From Atherinomorus stipes (taxonomy: Eukaryota; Chordata; Actinopteri; Atheriniformes; Atherinidae): a stretch of 64,000 bases of DNA. Location of the stretch: the NCBI GenBank assembly GCA_023101725.1, contig JALJCO010013434.1, positions 1,156,501 through 1,220,500 on the forward strand, in the 5' to 3' direction. The translations under genes were made by a program, and so were the position numbers. The notes below the pieces were generated by a model, which ran no database searches, was not told the origin of the DNA, and was given only the letters and a program-made list of their open reading frames with translations. Positions 26,825 to 38,552 of the stretch are shown here, piece by piece (the stretch's first letter is position 1; each line of letters starts with the position of its first letter).

Positions 26825-29800
26825 ATGGCCTCTAATGACCCTGACCTTCCTGACCTCTCCGGTGACCCCCAACCTGGTGATCTCATTGAGATCTTCAGAC
26901 CAGCCTATCAGCACTGGGCTCTCTATCTGGGAGACGGTTACATCATCAACTTGACTCCTGTTGGTCAGTAGACATCATCAATCCAAAGTATCCTCCTACC
27001 TTTATTAGGGCAGACCTTTTCAAACTAACTGGATTAGACAATATGTAGTTGAGATAAGATGTAAAATGTTTGCTTCCTTGCTAAAGACATTAGTTAAGAA
27101 CTCAGTCAGACATTTAAAGGTACAGTAAGTAAAAAAAAAAATCAAAGGTCAATGGTAGAAAAATTTGATAAATTATTCAAAACTGTGTTTCTATTGATGT
27201 GTAATCGCTGCACTAGAATGGTTGTTATATGTTCAGTTTCTTAGAATGAGTCATGGGTGGTGCACATATGGAGGCTGCCATATTTTTTCCACCATTTTTA
27301 CTACAGTGTCCCTGAATGGACAAAACAATGTGTGTGAATATGAACCCTCTGAACTTTGAAACTGCTGTACCAGCTTTGTTTAATGGGAGTTAAAGCACTG
27401 TCTGGGATAAGAAATGCCTTAAAAGACATTTTTAAAAAGTTACTCAGATCCACTCAAAGATGAAAACACTTTTTGTCTGGGAGAATTTTGGCCACTAACA
27501 GCCACCATATATTCACAACAGTGCTGGAATATGAAGTCATTTGAAAGAAAACATCTTTTCTTTCAAATACCCATCTTCACCACTAGATGTCAGTAATTCT
27601 TACATACTGCACCTTTAAATAAAAATCTATCAGTTCTTTTGACAAAAAAACACTGCTGAAATTGGTTGCAACATCAGTGTTTTACCAGCATTGTCAAAGT
27701 TGGACTGATGTTATTGGCTTTTTGATAAATGGATCAATCATGGAACAAGGAGGTAAGAGATGAGGAGATAGGACCCAAATGCAGGACTCACAATGGACAG
27801 ATGGACATAAGAGCAAATATATTTTAATAAAACAAGACACTGCAAAACCAGGGAATACCTGAAGTAAACAAAAGGCAGAACTGAAAATAACAAACACAAT
27901 CCATCAAACACAACTCAAGTAACAAGCACAACAAAAACACAGCTAACACAAGCAGGACAAAGGAAAACCAGGAGCTTAGATACTAAGAGACTAAATTACA
28001 AACATAAGGCAGGGACAATTAATGAGATGCAGGGAACAGTAAGTAAAGTAAACAATACACAAGGGGTTTAAATTCTACAAAATAAAACAGTAAACAAGAC
28101 AACAAAAGGACTGAAAGAAAAGCAACACCAGAAACCAAAGATGATCAGACATAAGAGAACTGAACCCAGAAACCATTTATATAGACTGATGTGTTGCTAC
28201 TCCTCGTTACGAGAACTGTCTGCTCTGAAAATGTTTAGGTAGGTGGCTCAAATATGTCTCGGTGCTGCTCTTGTTCTCAGCAGTGAATTATTTGGTTCAT
28301 GCCGACTCCTAAAAACTAGAGGGACATGTCAGCTGCCACCAAGTGGAGATAACACACTGACGATGCTTTCATGCCCACAAGTAGAGATGGGAAACTATAC
28401 CAAACCAGCAGAAAGTGAGGTACACATACTTTCAAAATTTGTCGTGAAAAAGAAGAAATTAAAAAAAAAAAAACTTTCACTGAAAATCCAGCTAATTTAA
28501 AGACGCTAAATATTTGATGTGACTTTGAATGCACTCTGGGAGGACTGAGCTTGGCCATAACTAGGGGTATAACAAAGCATTGATTTACATTAAAGGGAAG
28601 TTAGGATTTTTACATAGGGCCTTTTTAAGTGAGCAGAATGCTCTTTCACTGAAGATGTTTTCTATTTTAGTTTTCTAGTTCAGGAGGTCGCAATGCTTGC
28701 TAGTGAAGTAATAGGATTGTGCTGTTAAAACATCTTAACACCAAGAAGTTGAGGAAATATTTTCTTAGCTGTGTAATGCCGTGTAATAGAATAATGTTCA
28801 AATACGTGTTTGTTTTTTTGTTGTTGCTGCTGAGAAATTTAAAGTTTTCTTTGTTTGGAGAGAGTGAGATCGTACGTGATGAAGGAATCTGATTACAAAA
28901 TATGTCTGAAATACGGCACGCTGAAAGGATGAGGATTGTCGCATTTTGAAGATGATTTAAACGTTTTTCTCAAACTGTCATGTCTATGACCGGAATCACT
29001 GGAAAGGTAGTAAGCTGGTAAGAAACTAGTTCCTCAATATGTAATGCAAAAAATCAAGGCTGTTTTACTGTTTAACACATAGTTTCAGTTTAAAATTTCA
29101 GAGGTTGGGGGTGTGGAGGGATAAGTTGGTTTTAATGACAGGCTAGCAGATTCCTATTGACTTCCAATAACAATAGCATCCGGGACCTCCAGAAAAAAAA
29201 AAAAGGGGAAAAAAAAGAAGAAAACATCATCAGTGATGAGTAGTATTCTGCCCTTTAAAAAAAAAGATATATCAAAAAATAATAAACTTCATTAATGACT
29301 GATTCCTAAAATAAGCCATAATCTGGCCATATCACAGAATTTTTGTTTTTTATATTAGCAAACATCAAATGATTGTGCACTTATTTATAATATTGTAATG
29401 ATCAAACTGGTGATTTAACTTTCCCAAATTTCTTCATAACCTTTAGTTCCATTTAACTTAGCAATATAAGTTGTATTAAGGTACAGTACTTCAGTTATAC
29501 CTGACAAAAGACATGGGTACTTGAGTTTGAGTATCATAGCAGCTGTCCGTGTCAACGTCCTCGGTTTCAGCCAGATCTTAATAAAATAGAAGCTTATAAA
29601 AAATCTAGAAACCAGTGGATGTTCACAGTAAATATAGTCATTCTTATGAGATCTGAACTGAACAACTTTTCATTTTCGGTCACCTGCTCAAGAAAATTTC
29701 AACTTCTTTTCTCTTACAAGTGTCTTATTAAAGAAATTGAAAGAAAACTGTTAAACTGATGTTGTCCCACAGATGAGAGCCAGGCAGCTGCCATGTCCAG

Positions 29801-30824
29801 CGTGAAGTCTGTCTTCAGCAGGAAGGCTGTGGTGCGCATGCAGCTGCTGAAGGAGGTGGTGGGAAGTGATTCGTACCGTGTCAACAACAAGTACGACCAC
29901 AACCACACACCCCTGCCCATTAGTGAGATCATCGAGCGAGCTCAAGTCCTCATCGGCCAGGAGGTGTCCTATGACTTGCTGGGGAGCAACTGCGAGCACT
30001 TTGTCACCCTACTACGCTACGGGGAGGGGGTGTCTGAGCAGGTCTCTCACTGTTTGTTTTGCTTCTGTCTCATGCGTCACCCCAGCAAAATACCAGCTAT
30101 TAACATATTAAACCACTGATGAATCTGGCATAGTATTACATATTAGTTTTTTTTTTTTTAATTTTTAAGTTGGATATTTGAGTGCTGCAGAATGGTTGCT
30201 TTCTGTTTCCCTCAACTAATGACTTTTAATGTTTTAGAAAACTCCTTTTTATGCATTATGATAACATACTTTTCATCTGCAATGAACGCATGAACATTGT
30301 CCCTTTTTCATGACTTTTGTTTGCTTAATTGGCTAAAATAAGACTGCCCTGTTATTTTCTTTTAATAAGTTTTTTTTTTTTTTCATTTTAGTTGAGTCTT
30401 GGTGCAAGTTAGCTGAGTTATTTGTAGGTCTAAAGCCTATTCCTCATAAAAATTTATGATCCAACTACTCTCTAAAGCCCTGAAGAGAGTAAACATTATA
30501 ATATCTGTGAAAAACACAACAGGAGCACGATGACACATTAAGAACATCTAATATTTAGTTATACAGCTGTTTTTAGGCAGATTAGTTACAAAATGTTGTA
30601 TTTACTCCACAATATTTGGAATAATTCGGTATCATGGATATGCAATGAAGTCCATGTGCACCTCTGCTGTTCCTGTTCGGTAATCCTGGCTCCACGTCCT
30701 GTGCTCCTCCTTGTCTCCACAGGCTACGCGGGCCATTGGAGCCATCAGTTTGGTGACGGCAGCAGCCAGTGCCTTCTCTGTCCTGGGACTGATCAACACA
30801 CGGTCCAGAAACAGGCCTTTCTGA
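26825..30824 (+). CDS. plaat1: Phospholipase A and acyltransferase 1 (169 aa)
   Basis: This is a small LRAT/NlpC-P60-type thiol enzyme. It transfers acyl chains between phospholipids (N-acyl-phosphatidylethanolamine synthesis) and has phospholipase A1/A2 activity at membranes. Coding exons are 26825-26963, 29773-30041 and 30723-30824 (139, 269 and 102 bp), giving 169 aa plus TGA; human PLAAT1 has 168. [11 protein letters not shown] contains the catalytic His (H30). [14 protein letters not shown] holds the Cys nucleophile (C120), and a hydrophobic tail anchor spans about 141-161. The position of the second His in some PLAATs is Asn42 (INL), as in human PLAAT1, which supports PLAAT1 over PLAAT2-5. 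The ATG is the first codon after an acceptor. The first donor is GTCAGT rather than GTAAGT. An AATAAA 81 bp past the stop (30905) is the likely polyadenylation signal. Confidence 0.94.
27112..27620. mobile_element. MITE family A, copy 1 (about 509 bp)
   Basis: This lies in plaat1 intron 1. The left end is TTTAAAGGTACAGTAAGTAA and the right end, reverse complemented, is TTTAAAGGTGCAGTATGTAA, so the terminal inverted repeats are about 20 bp with two or three mismatches. Most of its length matches 45828-46395. It has no coding capacity. Confidence 0.85.
27740..28190. repeat. Probable interspersed repeat
   Basis: An A-rich stretch in plaat1 intron 1, beginning near 'GACCCAAATGCAGGACTCAC', resembles a sequence type common in fish genomes. 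No ends or coding part are recognised, so the assignment is tentative. Confidence 0.35.
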
Positions 30825-33800
30825 CCAGCTGTGACCTTCACTGAAGGGTGCTGTCCCCCAACATTCATGCGGCTGTGATACAATAATTATCGCAATGCTA
30901 ATACAATAAAAGATAACAAAAAAAAAATCACAGTTTACTGTCTTACTTGTTCATTGTCAGGTTTCATATATCAAATTTGATTGAGATCAATGCAGTGCTT
31001 CCCTTATTCCACATGGGCACAATTTTAACCTTCTCTCAAGGTCATCTGAAGTCATGCATACAGTTCAGTTGTTATAATCCATAATTTGAAAAGTCCTCCA
31101 GGTTAAACCTACCATCATGATGAATAATGGGTCCATTGTTTATACAAAGAAATATGTAAAAGAAAATGTGTGTGTGTAAAAAAAAAATCCTACAGTAACA
31201 TTACAATTTCCCACTGGGAAAAAAAAAAAAAATTCTCATTTCATTTATTAATTTTGATCAGGACAGGAAACGCACCCTTTACCTGCCTTGAGGTTGGAAC
31301 AAACAGCACCCGTATGCAGCGCTGTCAGCAGCTCCCAATAACACACATCTGTTTTAGCTCTCTGCCGAGCTCAAAATATGGCTGGGCAGAGATGGATACA
31401 TTATCATAACATATAAATTGTCAATCATATTCTTATATACATGAAAAGTTTAGGTAATTTACCAAGTTGGGCTAAGTCAAGTAAAATGTAATTCAGCTTA
31501 GACATGTAAATTTTTTGGGATGTTCCAGGCAAAAGAATGAATTACAGAAACATTTTAAAACACTAAAGACCAGAAGTCCCTCATATGTCCTGATAACTGT
31601 TAAATGAATCAATTTGGGACATTTATTTGGAACCTTACTATTACTTTATTATACCTTTTCTTTCTTTATTCCTTTTCTTTATTTTAAGCAATTTTACCTT
31701 TTTATGGCTGTAAATGCTTGAAAATCAGAAGATGGTTGTGTTGAGTTCACCCACAATGAGTATTGTTAAGATTAAAGTTCCTAAGTTTTGTTTGACCATC
31801 ATGTGCATCTGAACAATTGATGGTTTACCAGTAGAATATATTTTACAATCTTTAACTGTTGTTTGTATTAAAGCTGACACTTTTAAAAGCATAATGTAAA
31901 CAGGAATGACCTCACCAGAAGACGAGCAAGGCATTTTTTTTAAAGAGATCTGACTGCTGATGTGCTGCTTTAATATTTTTGGAGCTTTTGCACCTTCTAG
32001 AAAAGAAACTTCACATGAGAGCAGTTTGCATAAAAACATTTCAACAAAAATAAGCTCAAATCAGAGGCAAATTTCTTTACTGAGACAAACTATTCTTCTA
32101 TTTCTTTCCAGAAGGAGAGAATAACACACAGCTCATGTCATGTCAGTGGGTAACATTTTACAATGGGCTACATGACGTTTACATTTCACAGGCTTCTGTG
32201 GAGAAAAAAACCCCCAAAACACTTAACATATTTTACAAAACAACACAGTAAAATAGAATACAAAATCTTCTCATCCATGTACAATGCTGTTAGTCGAATA
32301 AAATAAGTTTACTCTCCACTAGACTGATGAAGGCAGGGAACAGAACTGCAGCAACTAACTAGAAAACTTGCATTCCTCCATCTGATGTTTCACACCTCAG
32401 GAACAAAGTTTACAGGGAGAAAATGACCACCTGTGTCTCCATAACAACTGTGATGGGATCGATGAGCGTGGTCAAGAGGAAGTGGTAAAAATCAAAAAGA
32501 TATAACTGCGCAATTTACATTGTAAATCAAGTTTCTTTAAACGATGAACAGCAGTACACAGCAACTCAAACTGGATGCAAACTGGACTGAAAATGTGAAG
32601 TACAGACATTTTATAGAAGAGTAAGACAACTGGGTAGTCGAACCTCATTAAAATCTGAATCAATTCTTTAAAAATCATCTACATACTGTAGGAAAATAGA
32701 ACATACATCATCAGATCCAACCTCATCAGTTAGTGCAGACTTGTGTCAGTAATACAGCTGCCACTTTCTCAAAGCACCTTTAGCTAATAAAAATGAGTTA
32801 ACATGCAAGTCCCATTACATGACATAGAAAAGGAGAGTGGTAATGGAGCTAGTTTTTAGGGATCCAATGGCACTGAGATTATTCTCCTGTTCTTATGACT
32901 ATTAGATATAATCTGGAGTCACAAGTGTGACCTGAAAGTGTCTGGACACGCTGAAGATTTTAGGAGATTCTATCAAATAGCAAAAGAATGTTAAAACAAC
33001 AACAACATCAACAAAAAAGTCAGTAAACTTCTTGAAACTCCTTATACCAAGTTTGTATTTCTCTCTTTCTGTGGGAGCCTCAAACTTGAATAAAAAAACC
33101 TTTAATAAAGCTTTAGTATCAAATTATTCCATTGCGCAACCTTTAGGACCTAAATGAATCCAAAACACAACTTATCCTTATAAAAATTTTCTTTTTTTTA
33201 AAAAAAGGAAAGACAATCTTAGTAGTTTTCTAAGTTCTCTCAAATGTACACCTCAAAATGTATATAAAATACTTTACATTCTACTTCACCGCGGCATGAG
33301 TACGGTTATCAGTGAGTATCTGGTATTATACCCATTTAGGATCAGAGAATTCCTTATTAAAGTTCCTGGAATTTGACAGTTTTAGAAAAGTTTTGTTATG
33401 ACTGCTAGCATTTGTACAACGTATAAACCTTGACTCTTATCTGGGAAAAAAAAAAGGGGGGGGGGGGGGGGGGGGGGATAAAGAAATTGCTGCCAGTGAT
33501 CATTCAGCCATTCTCCTCTCCCGGGTGCTGGGTTTTCTTTGTTGATGGGGGGGGGTTCCTGCATCCCTGCATAGATCATCATGGCCTAAGCAATATAACT
33601 GTTTGGAAAAAGCATCCCTGCCACTCACTGATTAAGCTTTTGAGGCCATTCACAGATCCACAATATTTACGACTGAATTTGTGTCATGCTTGTCATCATG
33701 TCTGTATTAGAAAGTGATGGATGGAAGATGACATCTAATATCCTGCTGGGACATTTTCAGGTGGCAGCGTGATCTCCCTAACTCCCCTGCTGCCTTTCAG

Positions 33801-35511
33801 GCTCTTATTAACAACCATTAAAGAGGCTTCCTTTGTCACTTTGCCTTTATCTGGATGGGAAACTCATTTCTTCCGAAGCTGACAGAAACAAACCGATGCT
33901 GTGCATCAGTTTGCAAAGACTGATGGAAAACTGACTTTATCAAGACTGACAAATATAAGTTTCACTCAGTTAATCTCTTTTCTGGGCTTTTTTCACTGGC
34001 AAAGGCATGAAGGCAGAAGCAGAGTGGCGCACCTTAAACTGCAACGTAACCTGGGGGGGGGGGGTGCAAACTCTGTGATTCATTCAAGACTTGAGCTGGA
34101 TCACTGCACCACTCAACAGCCTCACTTTGCCTAAAACTTTTCAGACTTTCAAAAAAGAAAAAAAGATTAACTTCAGCCCCAATTTTGCACCAGCATGACT
34201 ATGGAAGACAGTTGATGCACCTGAACCAGGAGCTGGAGCCATGCAGCCTCAAAGATCTCTACTCGGGACCATATTTCAACCCGACGTCTGGCCTGTAGAG
34301 GAGAACGGTGAGGTGTTGGTGGTAAAAGTAACACCAGAGTACTTATATTTCTGTTTGGACAGATCACAGGAACCTGGCTTATTTACAGACTGCCAACAAC
34401 TGAACCCTCACCACGATGGCTAGGCTCTGCTCTTTGGTGAATTACATGAAATCATAAGTTTTAAACCTGGGTCATAATACTAAATCTGACCCCCCCCCCA
34501 ACCCTTTAATCCATCCCAGACACTATTCCCCCTCTTTTTCCTACATGGTTGCAGCAGTGACCTCAGACGCAGAGCAGACTCAGGTCACAGCCTTCCTAAG
34601 CCCCTTTTTGTTCTTTGCATGCTCCCAGATTATCCGAGGGGGGCACTCCTTGTTAGTAGCATATAATCTCCAACAACTTGGATTCCCTTTTTCTGCTTTT
34701 TCTCCGGGTAAAATGTCAAATAATTTTCTTGTTTTCCATCATCTTTAAAGGGAATAAAGCTAAATGGGATACAAGTTTTTAATGTATCATTTTTATCCAT
34801 TTCTGCCTCTTAGCAAAACCACTGCTTATGAAAATAAAGTACAATAATAAAACAAACCATTAAATGAAAAATCAGCATGTAAGGTCAGGAGTGAAGCGGG
34901 GACAGAAGCCAGCACATCACAATAAAGCTGTTAATTACAATCATCTTAACTAAAACTGTCAATATAAGTGCTAAAATGAATAATGTGATTACCTTCATTT
35001 TGTGTTGAGCTACATTTATTTGAACTGATGGCAAACAGAAATAAGGTTAAGCTAATTGTGTGGTTTAAATTAAGAAAAAAAAAACTCAAGTGGCAGAGAT
35101 CACTAAAATATTCAGTAGAGAATTATGTTCATATAAATGCACAGCAATTATATTTCAATGCCTTTTTGTATCTTCCTGCCAGCATCTTGCTGTAGATTTA
35201 TTCTATCTAACTCAATGGGTTCATTTCAGATGAGATATGGATGCTGCTTAAGATTAAAATCAGCCTGTTCTCAATGCTGGGTGGATTTCTGTAGGAAACT
35301 TTTAAAAACCCAAAATATAGAGGTTTTTTTTTTTTTTTAACTTCGTAAAGATGGATGAGTTAGAAAATGAGGATTAAAAAAAAAAGAACAGTCCAATATG
35401 GATTCTGTAGAAAGTTGTCTTGTAGAAAGGCAAGCTGCTGAATTAAGGTGCTTTGAGCACAGTTCAGTCCATCAGTGCTGTTGGTGTTCAGGGTGGGACA
35501 AGGAGTGACGT
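30825..35511. other. Noncoding interval between the convergent genes plaat1 and kdm4a
   Basis: Bases 30825 to about 30930 are the plaat1 3'UTR with AATAAA at 30905-30910. The side near 35511 is kdm4a 3'UTR (minus strand) of unknown length. TTTATT clusters at about 31650-31690 could be minus-strand polyadenylation signals. Homopolymers include A10 then G22 (about 33446-33477) and a G-run near 34049-34062. No exon was recognised. Confidence 0.5.
33456..33477 (+). repeat. Poly-G tract, 22 bp, preceded by poly-A
   Basis: An A10 run is followed directly by 22 G, in the plaat1/kdm4a interval. Confidence 0.9.
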
Positions 35512-38500
35512 TTACTCCATGATGGCTCTGTAAATCACAGGCTCAATGTAGTCCCCCCTGTAACGTGAGTTGATAACTCTCTGTCTCTTTGACTCCTGGA
35601 TGATCTCCTTCTCTTCAAAGATGCCATCAAACCTCATGTCTGAAGCTTTAGACTGCAGAGATGATAACAGTGTTCATAGAGAATATATTCTACATAAACA
35701 ATATACAGTAATGGCTTCAGGAGTCTTAACAGCAGGTTCAAACGACAAGTTTGTTGAATGAGGATCAGGACAAACAGAATAAATGAGTTGCAAAGAAACA
35801 TTAGGGCTACACGCACCAGTCTGGATTTGACTCTCTTGGGGAGTTCTTCTTCCAGAGTGTAGACATCGTCTCTTTTCGCTGTCAGCTGTGATCCGTCTTC
35901 AAATTCCACCTGCATTTCAGAAAAGTAGAAGAAAACAAATTAATGATAGAAACTGAACTAAAATTAGCAGTTTTTAACTCAAGTATTTATAGGCTATGCC
36001 ACTTTGGAAGTATTCTAGTTTAGATCCTGCAATAAATAAATCAGTTCATAAATTAAAGTGCTGGATTACCATGGAAACATTTCATCATAAAGTATGAAAG
36101 AATTATAAGACCTGTGTATACATCGACATCAAACAATGGCCAGAAGCAATTGCTGCTCCCAATTAATCTGAGAAGTGGAACTTTTATGCAAGTCTACCAT
36201 AAATCTACCAGGAAGTCTTCAAAGTCCAGCTGGTAAATCATGATTGATGTGTTGGTGGATATAAAGATATGTTTTCATTTCATTATGTTTCTTTGTACTC
36301 TTTAAAATACAATTCCTTTACAGCATATAAAGTCACGGTAAGTTGTGTGAAAAAAAAAAAATCTTACCAGGTACATCTGAATGACATGAGCTGCTACAAA
36401 TTTGGCCCCATACACCAGCCCGTCCGTCCATCGCACCTGGACAACATCACCCTGTGGCGGAGGTCCAAGCTGAGCGCAGTCTCGGCTCTGAGCAAGAAAA
36501 TAGAAACCTCACAGCTCTGTGCAAACTTAGCAACAACGTGCACTCCCATAAAAGTAGTAAGTAGGAATCAACCGAACGGCTTTCGCATCAGCCTCAGCCA
36601 ATAAAACCTGCTGATATTTGGGGCTGATATTGCGTTTCACCCCAAAATTAAGATAAAATGCCAGTCACAATGAAAACTCATTCTGAAAACACTTCAAATA
36701 AATATATAAAAAGAAAAAGTGTACTTGTAACAATGTCAAAAAGAAACATTAAACATGTTATACATATACACATATATATACAGTATAAAAAACTGCCTGT
36801 ATAGATGCCTGTTGTAAATTATGCTGAGGGAGGATACGGCCAACACGTTGGCCGATGCCAAGGTTGCGAGTGACGTAACATTTGTTGCTTACCAGCAGTA
36901 ACAGCGTTGACGCATTTAGGCGTAAACTGTAGTGGTAAACGGCGGGAATGAGCGCACATCTGATCATAAAAATGATCTTAAGACTGAATCCATGTGTGAT
37001 TTATAAATGTTCGTGCTGACCAAACAACAGAATATTGGTCAGAAATGTCCGTCATCCAGCTGTCTCTGAAACAGCAGCAGCGCTGAAGATGGAGGCTGGT
37101 CGGATTGAGCCTGACCCCGACAGGAACATAAACGATAACTTTATTAGTTAAACTAAGAAACAGTCTACGAATGAACACTTCACAAGGTTATGTATAGATT
37201 AATTTATAGAAACGGTCTCCTCCACTCAACTCCGTGTATGGGAGCTGCAGTTACCAGCGCTCTGCCCTTCGGCTGCGCATAATGTTTATAAACTATTATT
37301 TCTGTTATTTAACTTGTCAATAAAGTTTGACAAGTTACAGCATCGTACAGATCCACAGGTAGGGTTGTGTTGCAAACTTTCTCTGAGTCTAAAGCAGCGT
37401 TTCCGCTGGTCCGATGCACCTGCGCCTTTTGCAGCCCGATTGTCCGTCTTCTTACAAGCAGCCGAGCTTTCTTTTCTTTATTCAGACATCAAAGTGAGAT
37501 AATAAAGTCTGTTTATTTGAAATTGTTGGCGATCAGTTGTCGCCTTCATCAGAAGTTATAACACTCTGCTGTTAAGATCATCTGGCTGGTTTGACACCTG
37601 CAGCTCCTGGAGACAGAAGACAGGAGGCGATCCGTCGTTTCTATTAAGTAATCTGGACCCTAAAGTTATAGTCTATAAGTGCTCAATCAGCAGACTGTTT
37701 CTTAGCTTAGCTAATGAAAGTTATTTTTTCTTCTGTCCGTGCGGGTCAGGCTCAGATCCGACAGTCCGGGTCAGGCTTGGACCAGCCTCCACCTGTCTGC
37801 ACTGCTGCTTCAGGGAAGAAGCAGCTGGATGAGGAGGGATTTCTGACGTAGATTCGATTGTTTGGTCAGAAAGGAACTTTTATGAATCACACGTGGCTAC
37901 AATGATGAGATCATTTATATGATCAGATGTGCGCTCATTTCCACGCTTGTTTGATAAACGGACCGCTGACTTTAATACACCTAAAATGGCGTCTTAGCAA
38001 CAAAAGTCACGTGTCTGGCAGAGACCGATACAAGCAAAAAAAAAAAAAATGCAAATATCGGCCAGCCGATGTATCGGTCTATCCTTATTACTAACATTCA
38101 TAAAGACACAGAGCTTTGTATCATTTGTTGTTGCTTCACATCATTTGTAGAGGATGTAGATGGACACATGATGCAGCTCTTTCTTTCTGAGACTCAACAC
38201 CAGAACAGTTCTTGGTCTGGATTAAATACAAATTTTTAGAGCCTCAGTAGCCATGGGATGTTGTGCATCCAACAGTATGAAACCTCTGCTGGAGGCAGTG
38301 CTTATGTTAGTAAGCTTTGTCAGTGATGTACTTGAGTGTTGAAACAGTAATTGATACGGTAACTTAACAAATAAAACCTACCACAATGTCCTCTGGGAAG
38401 AGGTTATCACTGAAGGACCCATCATCAAAGTTGACTTCATAGAAGGTTTCTTTAGACAGCTGCACCACATCGCACTGGTAGTAACGGCCATTCTTGTGCT

Positions 38501-38552
38501 TGCATATGACTTTCTGGCCCACAGTAAGCTCATGCATTGCTGCTTTATTGCG
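35512..38552 (-). CDS. kdm4a: kdm4a exons 18-21: double Tudor domain and C-terminus
   Basis: This covers residues 869-1042. The aromatic and acidic residues of the methyl-lysine cage are kept: F and D in [16 protein letters not shown], and W and Y in [13 protein letters not shown]. These correspond to human F932, D939, W967 and Y973. The chain ends with [13 protein letters not shown] and TAA at 35512-35514. A large inverted-repeat transposon sits in the intron between exons 36368-36487 and 38382-38552. Confidence 0.92.

Noticed and set aside
34173..34423. Opposed 60-64 codon frames near 34.3 kb
   Set aside because: No recognised motif and no matching splice sites. This interval is kdm4a 3'UTR or spacer.
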